Below, one piece after another: positions 17,667 to 24,914 of a stretch of DNA of 64,000 nucleotides (its first letter is position 1; each line of letters starts with the position of its first letter). The stretch comes from Mumia sp. ZJ1417 (GTDB taxonomy: Bacteria; Actinomycetota; Actinomycetes; Propionibacteriales; Nocardioidaceae), in contig NZ_CP059901.1 in the NCBI RefSeq assembly GCF_014127285.1, positions 2,170,001 to 2,234,000 of the forward strand. Direction: 5' to 3'. Made by a program: the position numbers and the translations under genes. Under the pieces are notes generated by a model. That model saw nothing but the letters and a program-made list of their open reading frames with translations. It had not been told where the DNA came from and made no database searches.

Positions 17667-17882
17667 TTACTCGTCGTCCTCGAGGCGGAACCCGATCTTG
17701 AGGGTGACCTGGTAGTGATCGACCCGGTCTCCCTCGATGTGCCCGCGAATGCCCTCCACCTCGAACCAGTCCAGGTGACGCAGGGTCTTCGAGGCCCGCT
17801 CGATGCCGTTGGTGATCGCGTCGGAGACGCCCTCGGTCGAGGTGCCCACGATCTCGGTGATGCGGTACGTACGGTTCGTCAT
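17667..17882 (-). CDS. dodecin family flavin-binding protein
   Basis: A 71-residue dodecin: TYRITEIVGTSTEGVSDAI, LDWFEVEGIRGHI and YQVTLKIGFRLED are the characteristic strand-helix-strand-strand segments, and the Trp in LDWFEV is the flavin-stacking residue. Dodecins form hollow 12-mers that store FMN, riboflavin or coenzyme A. The start at ATG 17882 gives the standard family length. The gene is followed after 3 nt by the SixA-like phosphatase. Confidence 0.93.
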   Translation of the reverse strand: MTNRTYRITEIVGTSTEGVSDAITNGIERASKTLRHLDWFEVEGIRGHIEGDRVDHYQVTLKIGFRLEDDE

Positions 17883-17912
17883 ACTGCCCATCATGCCGCT
17901 GATCGACTGGCG

Positions 17913-17918
17913 TACCGT
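17913..17918 (+). promoter_or_regulatory. -10 box TACCGT before the DUF3099 gene
   Basis: TACCGT ends 6 nt before the ATG at 17925. The six intervening bases are GGAGGG, too close to the start to be a normal Shine-Dalgarno site. Confidence 0.4.
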
Positions 17919-17924
17919 GGAGGG

Positions 17925-18266
17925 ATGGAGGATCGCCATGCCGACCGTGTCAGCATCACCACGGCGCAGGTGGCCCGCAGCGAAGAGCTGAGGCACCGCC
18001 AGAACCGCTACCTGGTGTCGATGCTGATCCGTACGATCTGCTTCCTGCTCGCCGTCGTGGTCGACGGATGGGCTCGGTGGTTCTTCATCCTCGGCGCTCT
18101 CTTCCTGCCCTACGTCGCCGTCGTCTTCGCGAACACGGCGCGCCGCAAGCCCGTCGACCAGGCCGACGTGCTCCACCCCGAGCCGATCGGCGAGATCACG
18201 ACCGGCCCGGTGACCAAGCCCGCCGACGAGACCGATGACCCTGACACAACGACAGGACCCCGGTGA
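17925..18266 (+). CDS. DUF3099 domain membrane protein
   Basis: A 113-residue small membrane protein. An N-terminal cytosolic stretch (ITTAQVARSEELRHRQNRYLVSM) precedes two transmembrane helices, about 38-55 (LIRTICFLLAVVVDGWARW) and 58-78 (FFILGALFLPYVAVVFANTA), then a charged tail. This matches DUF3099, an actinobacterial family of unknown function. It overlaps the next small gene by 4 bp. Confidence 0.88.
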   Translation: MEDRHADRVSITTAQVARSEELRHRQNRYLVSMLIRTICFLLAVVVDGWARWFFILGALFLPYVAVVFANTARRKPVDQADVLHPEPIGEITTGPVTKPADETDDPDTTTGPR

Positions 18267-18469
18267 ACGACGAGACCCTGACCTGCTCCGCGAAGGGCTG
18301 CGAGAACCCCGCGAAGCACGCGCTCCTGTGGAACAACCCCAAGATCCACACGCCGGACCGGCGCAAGACGTGGCTCGCGTGCGACGCGCACGAGGAGTCG
18401 CTGCGCCAGTTCCTGTCGGCCCGTGGCTTCTGGAAGGAGACCCAGCCGGTCTCCTCCGACGTCGGCTGA
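18263..18469 (+). CDS. small conserved cysteine-containing protein
   Basis: A 68-residue protein with TCSAKGCENPAKHALLWNNP followed by WLACDAHEESLRQFL. The four residues Cys-x4-Cys, Cys and His suggest a small zinc-binding fold. Similar proteins sit next to DUF3099 genes in actinobacteria (family knowledge, not checked). The GTG start overlaps the DUF3099 stop by 4 bp, indicating translational coupling. Function unknown. Confidence 0.8.
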   Translation: MNDETLTCSAKGCENPAKHALLWNNPKIHTPDRRKTWLACDAHEESLRQFLSARGFWKETQPVSSDVG

Positions 18470-18502
18470 CGGTTCGCGCCGCCCGTCCCGCCCGCCGCTC
18501 GG

Positions 18503-19522
18503 CTAGCCGCCGATGGCCGACATCGGGCGGCTCGGCTGCAGGAACCCGACGTCGTCGATGCCGTGACCGGGAAGCTTCGTCCACATCGCGGCGCGCCAGC
18601 GGTCGGCGATCTCGTCGTCCGATGCTCCCCCGCGCAGCGCCGCCCGCAGGTCGGACTCCTCACGGGCGAAGAGGCAGTTGCGGACCTGCCCGTCGGCCGT
18701 CAGCCGGACCCGGTCGCAGTCGCCGCAGAACGGCCGCGTCACCGAGGCGATGATGCCGACCGTCGCGGGACCACCGTCCACGAGGAACTCCTCGGCCGGC
18801 GCCGAGCCTCGGTCTCGGTTCGCCGGTGTCAGCGTCATGTACGGGGCCAGCTTCTCGAAGATCTCGTCCGCCGTCACCATCGAGCTGCGGTCCCAGACGT
18901 GCTGGGCGTCCAGCGGCATCTGCTCGATGAACCGCAGACGGTAGCCCCGGTCGAGGCACCAGGCGAGCAGCTCAGGGGCCTGGTCGTCGTTGATGCCGCG
19001 CAGCAGCACCGCGTTGACCTTCACCGGGGCGATCCCCGCCTCCTGGGCGGCCTCGAGCCCGGCGACGACGTCGGCGTGCCGGTCACGACGGGTGATCTGC
19101 TCGAAGGTGTCCGGGCGGATCGTGTCGAGGCTGATGTTGACCCGGTCGAGCCCGGCCTCGGCCAGCGCTCCCGCGGTGTGCTTGAGCCCGAGACCGTTCG
19201 AGGTCAGCGACACCGTCGGCGTCGGGGAGAGCGCCTTGGTCGCGGTGACGATGCCCGCCAGCCCGCGCCGGAGCAAGGGCTCTCCGCCCGTGAACCGTAC
19301 ATCGGTCACACCGAGCCGCTCCACCGCGATCGTGACGAGCCGGACGACCTCGTCGTCGGTCAGCGTCTGCTCCGTCGGCATCCAGTCCAAGCCCTCAGCC
19401 GGCATGCAGTACTGGCAGCGCAGGTTGCAGCGGTCGGTGAGCGAGACGCGCAGATCAGTGGCCACCCGACCGTGGCGGTCGGCGAGCGTTGCTGCGGTCT
19501 GCGCGAGGGTCTCGGCAGTCAT
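18503..19522 (-). CDS. moaA: GTP 3',8-cyclase MoaA
   Basis: Radical-SAM enzyme that starts molybdenum cofactor synthesis from GTP. In 339 residues, the N-terminal radical-SAM cluster motif is CNLRCQYC (Cys-x3-Cys-x2-Cys), followed by VRFTGGEPLLRRGL. The C-terminal second 4Fe-4S site is FCGDCDRVRL...NCLF, and the protein ends in the catalytically needed GG. The ATG at 19522 lacks a Shine-Dalgarno site but has TAGACT 6 nt upstream. No other moa gene is in the window. Confidence 0.97.
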   Translation of the reverse strand: MTAETLAQTAATLADRHGRVATDLRVSLTDRCNLRCQYCMPAEGLDWMPTEQTLTDDEVVRLVTIAVERLGVTDVRFTGGEPLLRRGLAGIVTATKALSPTPTVSLTSNGLGLKHTAGALAEAGLDRVNISLDTIRPDTFEQITRRDRHADVVAGLEAAQEAGIAPVKVNAVLLRGINDDQAPELLAWCLDRGYRLRFIEQMPLDAQHVWDRSSMVTADEIFEKLAPYMTLTPANRDRGSAPAEEFLVDGGPATVGIIASVTRPFCGDCDRVRLTADGQVRNCLFAREESDLRAALRGGASDDEIADRWRAAMWTKLPGHGIDDVGFLQPSRPMSAIGG

Positions 19523-19528
19523 GACATC

Positions 19529-19534
19529 AGTCTA
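19529..19534 (-). promoter_or_regulatory. -10 box TAGACT, leaderless start of moaA
   Basis: TAGACT on the minus strand ends 6 nt before the moaA ATG. The divergent SURF1 gene has a matching box 41 bp away. Confidence 0.5.
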
Positions 19535-19575
19535 GGCACGCAGACCTCCATCGGTGGCAGTGTGGAGCCGTTAGG

Positions 19576-19581
19576 TAACGT
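19576..19581 (+). promoter_or_regulatory. -10 box TAACGT, leaderless start of the SURF1 gene
   Basis: TAACGT ends 6 nt before the GTG at 19588 with no Shine-Dalgarno site. It forms a compact divergent promoter pair with moaA. Confidence 0.45.
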
Positions 19582-19587
19582 CGGGAC

Positions 19588-20484
19588 GTGTACCGGTTCC
19601 TCCTGACCCGCCGCTGGCTCGCGTTCGCGCTGTTCGTGGTCCTGCTGGCCGGGGTCTGCACGTGGTTGGGGTTCTGGCAGTTCGGCCGCCTCGACGACAA
19701 GGTCGCACGCAACGAGGTCACGCGGCAGAACGTGGAGTCGACGCCCGTCGCGCCTTCGAAGGTCGCGACCTCCGACATCGACGAGGCCGAGAGCAACGAG
19801 TGGCGCCAGGTCACGGTCACCGGCACGTACGACACCGCGAACAACCTCATCGTCAAGTACCAGACCCGTGACGAGGGCTCCGGAGTCGACATCGTCACTC
19901 CCCTCCGTACCGCTGACGGCACGGCCGTCCTCGTCGAGCGCGGCTGGCTCCCGTCTGCGAACCGGACCGGCGCGGACGTCGACGTCCCCACCCCGCCTTC
20001 CGGAGAGGTCACGGTGGTCGGCTGGTGGCGTGCCAACGACCACGTCCCCCTGTCCGCCACCCAGCCCGACGAGGCAGGCCAGGTGCGTGCCGTCTCGACG
20101 CTCGGGGTCGCACCGGCCCTCGACTATCCCCTGTACGAGGGCGGCTACCTGCTTCTTGAGGAGCAGGACCCGCCCAACGACGAGTTCATCCTTCCCGACG
20201 GGCCCGAGTATGGCCAGGGACCGCACTTCTTCTACGGCCTGCAGTGGTGGTTCTTCGGGGCACTCGGTGTCATCGGCTTCGGATGGTTCGCGTGGGCCGA
20301 GGCCCACCCGCGCGGTCCCCGCAAGGCGGGCCATGCCCGTCCCGGCCAACGCAGCGTTCCTGCCGCCCGCGCGGCCGCGGAGCGCGCCGCCGCCGCCCGA
20401 GCGGGCACGACCGGCTCACAGCGACCGGAGGGCGCCTCCGTCGACCGGGAGCATGACTCCGGTGACGTACGAAGCCGCAGGTGA
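19588..20484 (+). CDS. SURF1 family cytochrome oxidase assembly protein
   Basis: A 298-residue SURF1-like protein thought to assist haem insertion into cytochrome c oxidase. Two transmembrane helices bracket the extracytoplasmic domain: residues about 9-30 (AFALFVVLLAGVCTWLGFWQ) and about 213-235 (WWFFGALGVIGFGWFAWAE). Family motifs are GFWQFGRLDDK after the first helix, a VLVERGWLP-type strand, and FYGLQWW before the second helix. The basic Ala/Arg tail overlaps the convergent SDR gene by 69 bp and may be dispensable. ctaA and ctaB lie elsewhere in the window. Confidence 0.9.
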   Translation: MYRFLLTRRWLAFALFVVLLAGVCTWLGFWQFGRLDDKVARNEVTRQNVESTPVAPSKVATSDIDEAESNEWRQVTVTGTYDTANNLIVKYQTRDEGSGVDIVTPLRTADGTAVLVERGWLPSANRTGADVDVPTPPSGEVTVVGWWRANDHVPLSATQPDEAGQVRAVSTLGVAPALDYPLYEGGYLLLEEQDPPNDEFILPDGPEYGQGPHFFYGLQWWFFGALGVIGFGWFAWAEAHPRGPRKAGHARPGQRSVPAARAAAERAAAARAGTTGSQRPEGASVDREHDSGDVRSRR

Positions 20485-21174
20485 CAGCAGAAACGCTGCT
20501 GCCGCCCCGAACTCCTCTGGACGCCCGTACCGCCGCAGCGGGATCGACCGCTCCGAGGCCGCACGCGCAGCCTGAGGGTCGTCCGCCAGCGAGTCGAGGT
20601 GGCGGACGCGGTCGGTCTCGATCCGGCCCGGCAGCAGCCCGTTGACCCGTACGCCCCGGGGTCCGAGCTCGTCAGCCAGCTCCTTCGTGAGCATGGCCAG
20701 CCCTGGCCGCAGGCCGTTGCTGATCGACAGGCCGCCGATCGGTGTCCGTACCGACGACGAGAGCACGAGGGCGATCGCTCCGCCGTCGCCGAGGGCGGGA
20801 GCCAGCTCGCGGACGAGCCTCACCGCGCCCAGGAAGACCGACTCGAACGCGCCGCGCCACTGGTCGTCCGTCACGTCGGCGAGCGTGCCGCCCGGCGGAC
20901 CACCGACGCTGACCAGCAGGCCGTCGAAGCGGCCGTAGCGCTCCGTCACCGCGCGCAGCACCTCGGCGGGCGTACCGGGATCGGCGTTGTCCGCGACCAC
21001 GCCGGTCGCCCGCTCCGCCCCCAGCTGGGCGACCGCGACCTCGACGGCGTCGGCATCGCGCCCGGTGACCACCACCGACGCCCCCTGGTCGACGAGGCAC
21101 TGCGCGCTGGCAAGCCCGAGCCCACGGCTCGCGCCGGTGAGGACGTACGCTCGTCCCTCCAGTCCGAGGCTCAT
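20416..21174 (-). CDS. SDR family oxidoreductase lacking the catalytic tyrosine
   Basis: A 252-residue short-chain dehydrogenase fold. The nucleotide motif is TGASRGLGLASA and the C-terminus has the usual YVTGVMLPVDGG. The active-site YxxxK is absent: where YSASK is expected the sequence reads LSISNGLR. An LSNxLR-type variant is known in a BKR-like SDR subgroup, so this is probably a family trait rather than damage; catalysis by the normal mechanism is unlikely. It is translationally coupled to the upstream enoyl-CoA hydratase (ATGA overlap) and overlaps the SURF1 3' end. Confidence 0.85.
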   Translation of the reverse strand: MSLGLEGRAYVLTGASRGLGLASAQCLVDQGASVVVTGRDADAVEVAVAQLGAERATGVVADNADPGTPAEVLRAVTERYGRFDGLLVSVGGPPGGTLADVTDDQWRGAFESVFLGAVRLVRELAPALGDGGAIALVLSSSVRTPIGGLSISNGLRPGLAMLTKELADELGPRGVRVNGLLPGRIETDRVRHLDSLADDPQAARAASERSIPLRRYGRPEEFGAAAAFLLSPAASYVTGVMLPVDGGALRSL

Positions 21175-21974
21175 CGGGCTCCCCCTGCGGCCGCGAGAAC
21201 AGCCCGGAACCGGCCGTGCTGCGCGCGGCGCTCGGCCTTCGCCTGGGCCGCGAGGTCGAGACTGCCTGCCGACTGCAGCAGCGCCTTCGTGGCGCTCACC
21301 GCTCCGTGCGGGGCTGCGGTGAGGGCTGCGACGAGGTCAGCGAGCCGGGTGTCGAGCTCAGCGAGGGGTACGGTCTCCAGCGCGATCCCGAGGCGCGTGG
21401 CCTCCTCGGCAGGCACCCACCGGGCAGTCGCGCAGATCTCCAGCGCACGGGCGTACCCGACGGCCTCCACGAGCGGCTTGGTGCCGGTGAGATCGGGGAC
21501 GAGCCCGAGCGCGGGCTCCTTCATGCAGAGCTGGGCGTCGTCGGCGACGATCCGCAGGTCGCAGGCGAGCGCCAGCTGGAACCCGGCACCGACCGCATGG
21601 CCCTGGACGACGGCCACGGAGACGAACCGTGGGTCGCGCAACCAGGTGAAGCCCTCCTGGTACGAGGCGACCGTGGCGTCGAACTTCTCCACGCTGCCCG
21701 CGGCCATCTCGGGGAAGCCACGCTCGCCCTCGATGCCCTGCGGGCTCAGCATCGCGCGGTCGAGACCTGCGGAGAACGACGCGCCGCCCCCGCGCACGAC
21801 GACCACCCTGACGTCGTCGCCGACCGCGGCACCGACCGCGGCGAGCGCGCGCCACATGGCTGGCGTCTGGGCGTTGCGGACATCAGGGCGGTTCAGGGTG
21901 ACGGTGAGGACGGGACCGTCGACGGCGACGTCGAGCCCGGCGGCACCAAGCGACTCGGAAGAGGGATAGCTCAT
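21171..21974 (-). CDS. enoyl-CoA hydratase/isomerase family protein
   Basis: A 267-residue crotonase-fold protein. The first oxyanion-hole segment is VVVRGGGASFSAGLDRAM and the second is GAGFQLALACDLRIVADDA, followed by MKEPALGLVPDLTGT, which carries the acidic active-site region. The exact reaction (hydratase, isomerase or hydrolase) cannot be decided. The ATG at 21974 is preceded by TAGCCT ending 7 nt upstream. Its last 4 bp overlap the SDR gene, so the two probably act on the same acyl-CoA pathway. Confidence 0.9.
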   Translation of the reverse strand: MSYPSSESLGAAGLDVAVDGPVLTVTLNRPDVRNAQTPAMWRALAAVGAAVGDDVRVVVVRGGGASFSAGLDRAMLSPQGIEGERGFPEMAAGSVEKFDATVASYQEGFTWLRDPRFVSVAVVQGHAVGAGFQLALACDLRIVADDAQLCMKEPALGLVPDLTGTKPLVEAVGYARALEICATARWVPAEEATRLGIALETVPLAELDTRLADLVAALTAAPHGAVSATKALLQSAGSLDLAAQAKAERRAQHGRFRAVLAAAGGAR

Positions 21975-21981
21975 GAGGGTG

Positions 21982-21987
21982 AGGCTA
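21982..21987 (-). promoter_or_regulatory. -10 box TAGCCT, leaderless start of the enoyl-CoA hydratase gene
   Basis: TAGCCT on the minus strand ends 7 nt before the ATG at 21974, in the 35-bp gap after the ABC-F gene. Confidence 0.4.
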
Positions 21988-22009
21988 TCGAGCGAGGTGC
22001 GTCGGGGCC

Positions 22010-23611
22010 TCAGGCGAGGCTGATGAGCTCCTGGTAGTCGGCGGTCCAGAGGTCCTCGACGCCGTCGGGGAGGATGAGCACGCGGTCGGGCTGGAGCGCC
22101 TCGACCGCACCCTCGTCGTGGGTGACGAGCACGATCGCGCCTTGGTACGAACGGATCGCCCCCAGCACCTCCTCGCGCGACGCAGGGTCGAGGTTGTTGG
22201 TGGGCTCGTCGAGCAGGAGGACGTTCGCCTGGGAGACGATCAGCGTCGCCAACGCCAGGCGGGTCTTTTCGCCGCCGGAGAGGACCCGTGACGGCTTGTG
22301 CGCATCGTCGCCGCTGAAGAGGAAGGCGCCGAGCACGCTGCGCGCCTGCGTGTCGGTCAGCGAGGGCGCGGCCGACTGCATGTTCTCGAGGACCGAGCGT
22401 TCCAGGTCGAGCGTCTCGTGCTCCTGCGCGTAGTAGCCCAGCTTGAGCCCGTGACCAGGACGGATCTCGCCGGTGTCGGACGCGTCGAGGCCGCCGAGGA
22501 TGCGCAGCAGCGTCGTCTTGCCGGCGCCGTTGAGCCCGAGGATCACGACGCGGCTGCCGCGGTCGATCGCGAGGTCCACGTCGGTGAAGATCTCCAGCGA
22601 CCCGTACGACTTGGACAGGCCTTCGGCCATCAGCGGCGTCTTGCCGACCGGCGCCGGGGTCGGGAAGTCGATCTTGGCGACCCGGTCGGCCGCACGCTCA
22701 CCCTCGAGCCCGGCCAGCATCTTCTCGGCACGGCGCGCCATGTTCTGGGCAGCGGTCGCCTTCGTGGCCTTGGCCCGCATCTTGTCGGCCTGCGCCATCA
22801 GGGTCGACGCCTTGCGCTCGGCGTTGGAGCGCTCGCGCTTGCGGCGGCGCTCGTCGGTCTCACGCTGCTCGAGGTACTTGCGCCACCCCATGTTGTAGAC
22901 GTCGATCTCGGCACGGTTCGCGTCGAGGTGGAAAACCTTGGTGACGACGTCCTCGAGGAGCACGACGTCGTGGCTGATGATGACGACACCGCCCCTGTAC
23001 GACATGAGGAAGTTGCGCAGCCACACGATCGAGTCGGCGTCGAGATGGTTGGTCGGCTCGTCGAGCAGGAGCGTGTCGGCACCGAGGAAAAGGATGCGTG
23101 CCAGCTCGATCCGGCGCCGCTGGCCGCCCGAGAGCGTCTTCAGGGGCTGCTCGAGGATCCGGTCGGGCAGCCCCAGGCTGGCGGCGATCGTGGCGGCCTC
23201 GGACGCCGCGGCGTACCCGCCTCCGGCGTGCAGCTCGGCGTCGGCGCGCGCGTAGCGCCTCATCGCCTTGTCGCGGATCGCGTCGTCGTCGGAGCCCATC
23301 TCGATCTCCGAACGCCGCAATGCCCGGTAGACCTCGTCGAGGCCGCGCGCGGACAGGATCCGGTCGCGGGCGCTCTGCTCAGGGTCGCCGGTGCGCGGGT
23401 CCTGCGGGAGGTAGCCGATGGTCCCGCGGCGGGTGATCGTCCCCGCGGTCGGGTCAGTGCCCTCGCCGGCGAGGATCTTCGTGAGCGTGGTCTTGCCCGC
23501 TCCGTTGCGCCCCACCAGACCGACCTTGTCGCCGTCGGCGACCTGGAACGTCGCCCCCGACATGAGGACGCGTGCGCCCACGCGCAGCTCGAGGTCGTGG
23601 ACGCTGATCAT
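22010..23611 (-). CDS. ABC-F family ATPase
   Basis: A 533-residue soluble protein with two ABC ATPase domains and no membrane part, hence a ribosome-associated ABC-F protein (translation factor or antibiotic protection). Domain 1: Walker A GRNGAGKTT near 38, LSGGQRRR near 162, LLLDEPTNHLD near 185. A lysine/arginine-rich linker with alanine repeats (ERRRKRERSNAERKAS, KATKATAAQN) spans about 255-300. Domain 2: GLNGAGKTT near 355, LSGGEKTR near 433, LLLDEPTNNLD near 455. AGGAG precedes the ATG by about 9 nt. Which ABC-F subfamily it belongs to is not certain. Confidence 0.95.
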   Translation of the reverse strand: MISVHDLELRVGARVLMSGATFQVADGDKVGLVGRNGAGKTTLTKILAGEGTDPTAGTITRRGTIGYLPQDPRTGDPEQSARDRILSARGLDEVYRALRRSEIEMGSDDDAIRDKAMRRYARADAELHAGGGYAAASEAATIAASLGLPDRILEQPLKTLSGGQRRRIELARILFLGADTLLLDEPTNHLDADSIVWLRNFLMSYRGGVVIISHDVVLLEDVVTKVFHLDANRAEIDVYNMGWRKYLEQRETDERRRKRERSNAERKASTLMAQADKMRAKATKATAAQNMARRAEKMLAGLEGERAADRVAKIDFPTPAPVGKTPLMAEGLSKSYGSLEIFTDVDLAIDRGSRVVILGLNGAGKTTLLRILGGLDASDTGEIRPGHGLKLGYYAQEHETLDLERSVLENMQSAAPSLTDTQARSVLGAFLFSGDDAHKPSRVLSGGEKTRLALATLIVSQANVLLLDEPTNNLDPASREEVLGAIRSYQGAIVLVTHDEGAVEALQPDRVLILPDGVEDLWTADYQELISLA

Positions 23612-23708
23612 GGCGGAGCTACTCCTGGGAGGTGGGAGAAAGGGAGAAGGAGACGTCGACGCCTCCGGAGGCCGAGATCTCGGCCACCAGCCAGTGTACG
23701 GAGTCGGG

Positions 23709-24314
23709 TCAGTCGGCCACGACGACGGACTCGATCACCACGGGCTCGACGGGCGCATCCATCTCACCGGTCTGCACCGCGGAGATCTCGTCGACGACCG
23801 CCTTGCTCGCGTCGTCGGCGACCTCGCCGAAGATCGTGTGCAGTCCGTCGAGGTGCGGGGTCTCGGCCGTCGTGATGAAGAACTGGGAGCCGTTGGTGTC
23901 CGGGCCCGCGTTGGCCATCGCCAGCAGGTAGGGGCGATCGAACGTGAGGCTGTCGACGATCTCGTCCTCGAACTCGTACCCAGGACCGCCCACGCCCGTG
24001 CCGAGCGGGTCGCCGCCTTGGATCATGAAGCCAGGGATCACACGGTGGAAGACGGTGTCGTCGTAGAGCGGCTCGTCCTTCTTGTCGCCCGACTCCGGGT
24101 CGGTCCACTCCTTGTCGCCGGTCGCGAGACCGACGAAGTTTGCGACGGTCTCAGGTGCCTCGTCAGGGAAGAGCGTCACGGTGATGTCGCCGTGGTTGGT
24201 CGTGATCGTCGCCTGCGCGGCCGAGACGGACGCACCCGCGTCCTCGTCGTCGCCGCCGCAACCGGTCACGAGGAGCAACACCGCCGCCATCGAGGCGATC
24301 CACCGCATGCGCAC
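23709..24314 (-). CDS. cyclophilin-type peptidyl-prolyl isomerase, lipoprotein
   Basis: A secreted cyclophilin of about 200 residues. A lipoprotein signal ends in LLLVTGC (lipobox VTGC), followed by an acidic linker GGDDEDAG. The isomerase domain has [15 protein letters not shown] with the catalytic Arg, GSQFFITT, and a closing segment [14 protein letters not shown] 24314 is chosen because AAAGGG lies 7 nt before it; ATG 24308 gives a protein two residues shorter. The mature domain should act at the outer face of the membrane on folding of exported proteins. Confidence 0.92.
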   Translation of the reverse strand: MRMRWIASMAAVLLLVTGCGGDDEDAGASVSAAQATITTNHGDITVTLFPDEAPETVANFVGLATGDKEWTDPESGDKKDEPLYDDTVFHRVIPGFMIQGGDPLGTGVGGPGYEFEDEIVDSLTFDRPYLLAMANAGPDTNGSQFFITTAETPHLDGLHTIFGEVADDASKAVVDEISAVQTGEMDAPVEPVVIESVVVAD

Positions 24315-24388
24315 GAGAGGGCCCTTTCTCCAGGAGGTCGTAGGCACCGTACCGTGCCGGTCTCGACGGAACGGCACCGCACAGCACG

Positions 24389-24427
24389 GCGCGAGCCGGC
24401 GTTCGGTGGTCGAACGTCGGCTCGCGC
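24389..24427 (-). terminator. 17-bp hairpin downstream of the WXG100-like gene
   Basis: Arms 24389-24405 and 24411-24427 pair over 17 bp with one G-T/A-C style mismatch around a GTGGT loop. It lies 22 bp after the WXG100-like stop in the direction of transcription and before the cyclophilin gene. No T-tract is seen. Confidence 0.65.
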
Positions 24428-24449
24428 GGGTGTGACGTCGGTGAGCTGG

Positions 24450-24746
24450 TCAGCCCTTGAGCGCGCTGGCGAGCTGCTCGTCGGTCTGCGCGAGCGCCTC
24501 GGCGGCCTTCGTGAGGTACTGGCTCATGCCGGTCAGACCCTCGATGGTCTGCTTGACGCCGGTGTTGAACTCCTCGTAGGACTCGTTGAATGCCTTGGAG
24601 GACTTGTCCGTGACGTAGCCGTCGGAGACGAGCTGGTCGACGAGCGACTTGAGCTTCGAGAGGGTGCCCTCGATCTCCGTCTGCCCGTCGGTGAGCTTTG
24701 TCGCCGCCGACTCCATCTCGGCGTAGGTGACGTTCATGTTCGCCAT
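24450..24746 (-). CDS. WXG100-family-like small secreted protein without the WXG motif
   Basis: A 98-residue helical-hairpin protein with the length and pattern of type VII secretion substrates. Two predicted helices are joined at SDGYVTDKSSKAFNESYEEF; the position of the usual Trp-x-Gly reads VTD after DGY, so the hallmark is missing. The second helix contains TIEGLTGMSQYLTKAAEALAQTDEQLA. AGAGGA lies 7 nt before the ATG. It is divergent from the giant FtsK-type ATPase at 24915, the expected motor for such a protein. DGYVTD-type variants may be a normal actinobacterial subgroup (family knowledge, not checked). Confidence 0.85.
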   Translation of the reverse strand: MANMNVTYAEMESAATKLTDGQTEIEGTLSKLKSLVDQLVSDGYVTDKSSKAFNESYEEFNTGVKQTIEGLTGMSQYLTKAAEALAQTDEQLASALKG

Positions 24747-24901
24747 GCTGCGTTCCTCTCGTCGTGTGGGTGATCCGCGACCGCCGCTGTCGAAGGCCAC
24801 CGGACCGAACCGAGGTATATGGTCCGCAAGCACTCTAGACGCGGCGAGGGTCAGCCCGGCAACCACGAACCCGCTCCGATCGGGCCGAACCACGGCGCAA
24901 C

Positions 24902-24907
24902 TATCCT
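24902..24907 (+). promoter_or_regulatory. -10 box TATCCT, leaderless start of the EssC-like ATPase
   Basis: TATCCT ends 7 nt before the ATG at 24915, with no Shine-Dalgarno site between. An A+T-rich island (GGTATATGG, around 24814-24822) in the same 168-bp divergent region may belong to the WXG100-like gene's promoter. Confidence 0.55.
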
Positions 24908-24914
24908 TGCGCGC

